Positions 5,588-5,755 of a stretch of DNA of 5,755 nucleotides are shown piece after piece. The notes under the pieces were generated by a model. It saw nothing but the letters and a program-made list of their open reading frames with translations, was not told the origin of the DNA and made no database searches. The stretch is from positions 1-5,755 of the forward strand of contig CAVFNL010000011.1 in NCBI GenBank assembly GCA_963623875.1, in the 5' to 3' direction. The stretch's first letter is position 1. Each line of letters starts with the position of its first letter. This DNA is from UBA3206 sp963623875 (GTDB lineage Bacteria; Bacillota_I; Bacilli_A; Acholeplasmatales; Anaeroplasmataceae). A program made the translations under genes and the position numbers.

Positions 5588-5755
5588 TTAAATTTCTTCA
5601 ATCTTAATCATAGACTCATGTTTTAAACTCTTACTATCATAAGATATTCCTAGTAGTAATACAGTGCCATGATATCCATTAAATACACTTATATAATTCT
5701 TACTCTTTATTTGTTCTATAGCATTTATTGCACTATCATCTTCTTTAAGTTCTAT
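5588..5755 (-). CDS. C-terminal fragment of a PD-(D/E)XK nuclease-like protein, probably of the AAA-ATPase-like/PDDEXK_9 family (5' end outside the window)
   Basis: Fifty-five codons are open from the right edge to a TAA at 5588-5590; the start lies beyond the window. The fragment begins IELKEDDSA, whose E-x-K (residues 2 and 4) matches the last catalytic strand of PD-(D/E)XK nucleases. It continues AIEQIKSKNY, the conserved A-x2-Q-I-K-x3-Y helix, and then a VLLLGISYDSKS strand. This order is typical of the C-terminal end of large proteins that join an AAA-ATPase-like domain (PF09820) to a PDDEXK_9 domain (PF08011, formerly DUF1703). These are abundant, often in multiple copies, in Bacteroidota and gut Bacillota, and of unproven role. 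The upstream ATPase and the earlier acidic catalytic residue cannot be seen here. Whether it shares a transcript with the acetyltransferase is unclear. It could instead be another nuclease-fold family with a similar tail. Confidence 0.75.
   Translation of the reverse strand: MELKEDDSAINAIEQIKSKNYISVFNGYHGTVLLLGISYDSKSLKHESMIKIEEI

Overview
This is an AT-rich window from a low-GC bacterium, most likely Bacillota or a close relative (Bacilli/Erysipelotrichia-like or a gut clostridial lineage). The grounds are the base composition, strong AGGAGG-type ribosome binding sites, TTGACA/TATAAT promoters, and the closest remembered matches of the proteins. The code looks standard: tryptophan is TGG in the codons checked, and no gene here ends in TGA. 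Of the six intact stop codons, four are TAG and two are TAA. Every gene lies on the minus strand, so transcription runs from the right edge to the left.

In order of transcription: (1) 5588-5755, the last 55 codons of a PD-(D/E)XK-nuclease-like protein, probably the C-terminus of an AAA-ATPase-like/PDDEXK_9 protein. (2) 5068-5535, a GNAT acetyltransferase. (3) 3298-5034, an ABC-F ATPase of the Uup/YfmR type, 33 bases after the acetyltransferase and probably co-transcribed with it. (4) 2075-3211, mnmA (tRNA 2-thiouridylase), with its own promoter. (5) 1382-2002, pgsA (phosphatidylglycerophosphate synthase), with its own extended -10 promoter. (6) 342-1337, recA, 44 bases after pgsA and probably in the same transcript, ending in an intrinsic terminator whose stem overlaps the last codons. 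(7) 1-154, the start of a gene with a near-consensus promoter and a ribosome binding site, whose reading frame is cut by a TAG after 23 codons but then stays open to the window edge.

The intact genes are mostly core functions: translation quality (uup, mnmA), phospholipid synthesis (pgsA) and recombination/repair (recA). The pgsA-recA pairing resembles the Bacillus pgsA-cinA-recA cluster with cinA absent. I see no defence system, mobile element, CRISPR array, tRNA or rRNA. The points most worth a second look are the interrupted ORF at the left edge, the lack of a visible SOS operator before recA, and TAG stop codons that sit in the loops of hairpins at the ends of recA, pgsA and uup. I do not find convincing evidence of an undescribed system in this window.
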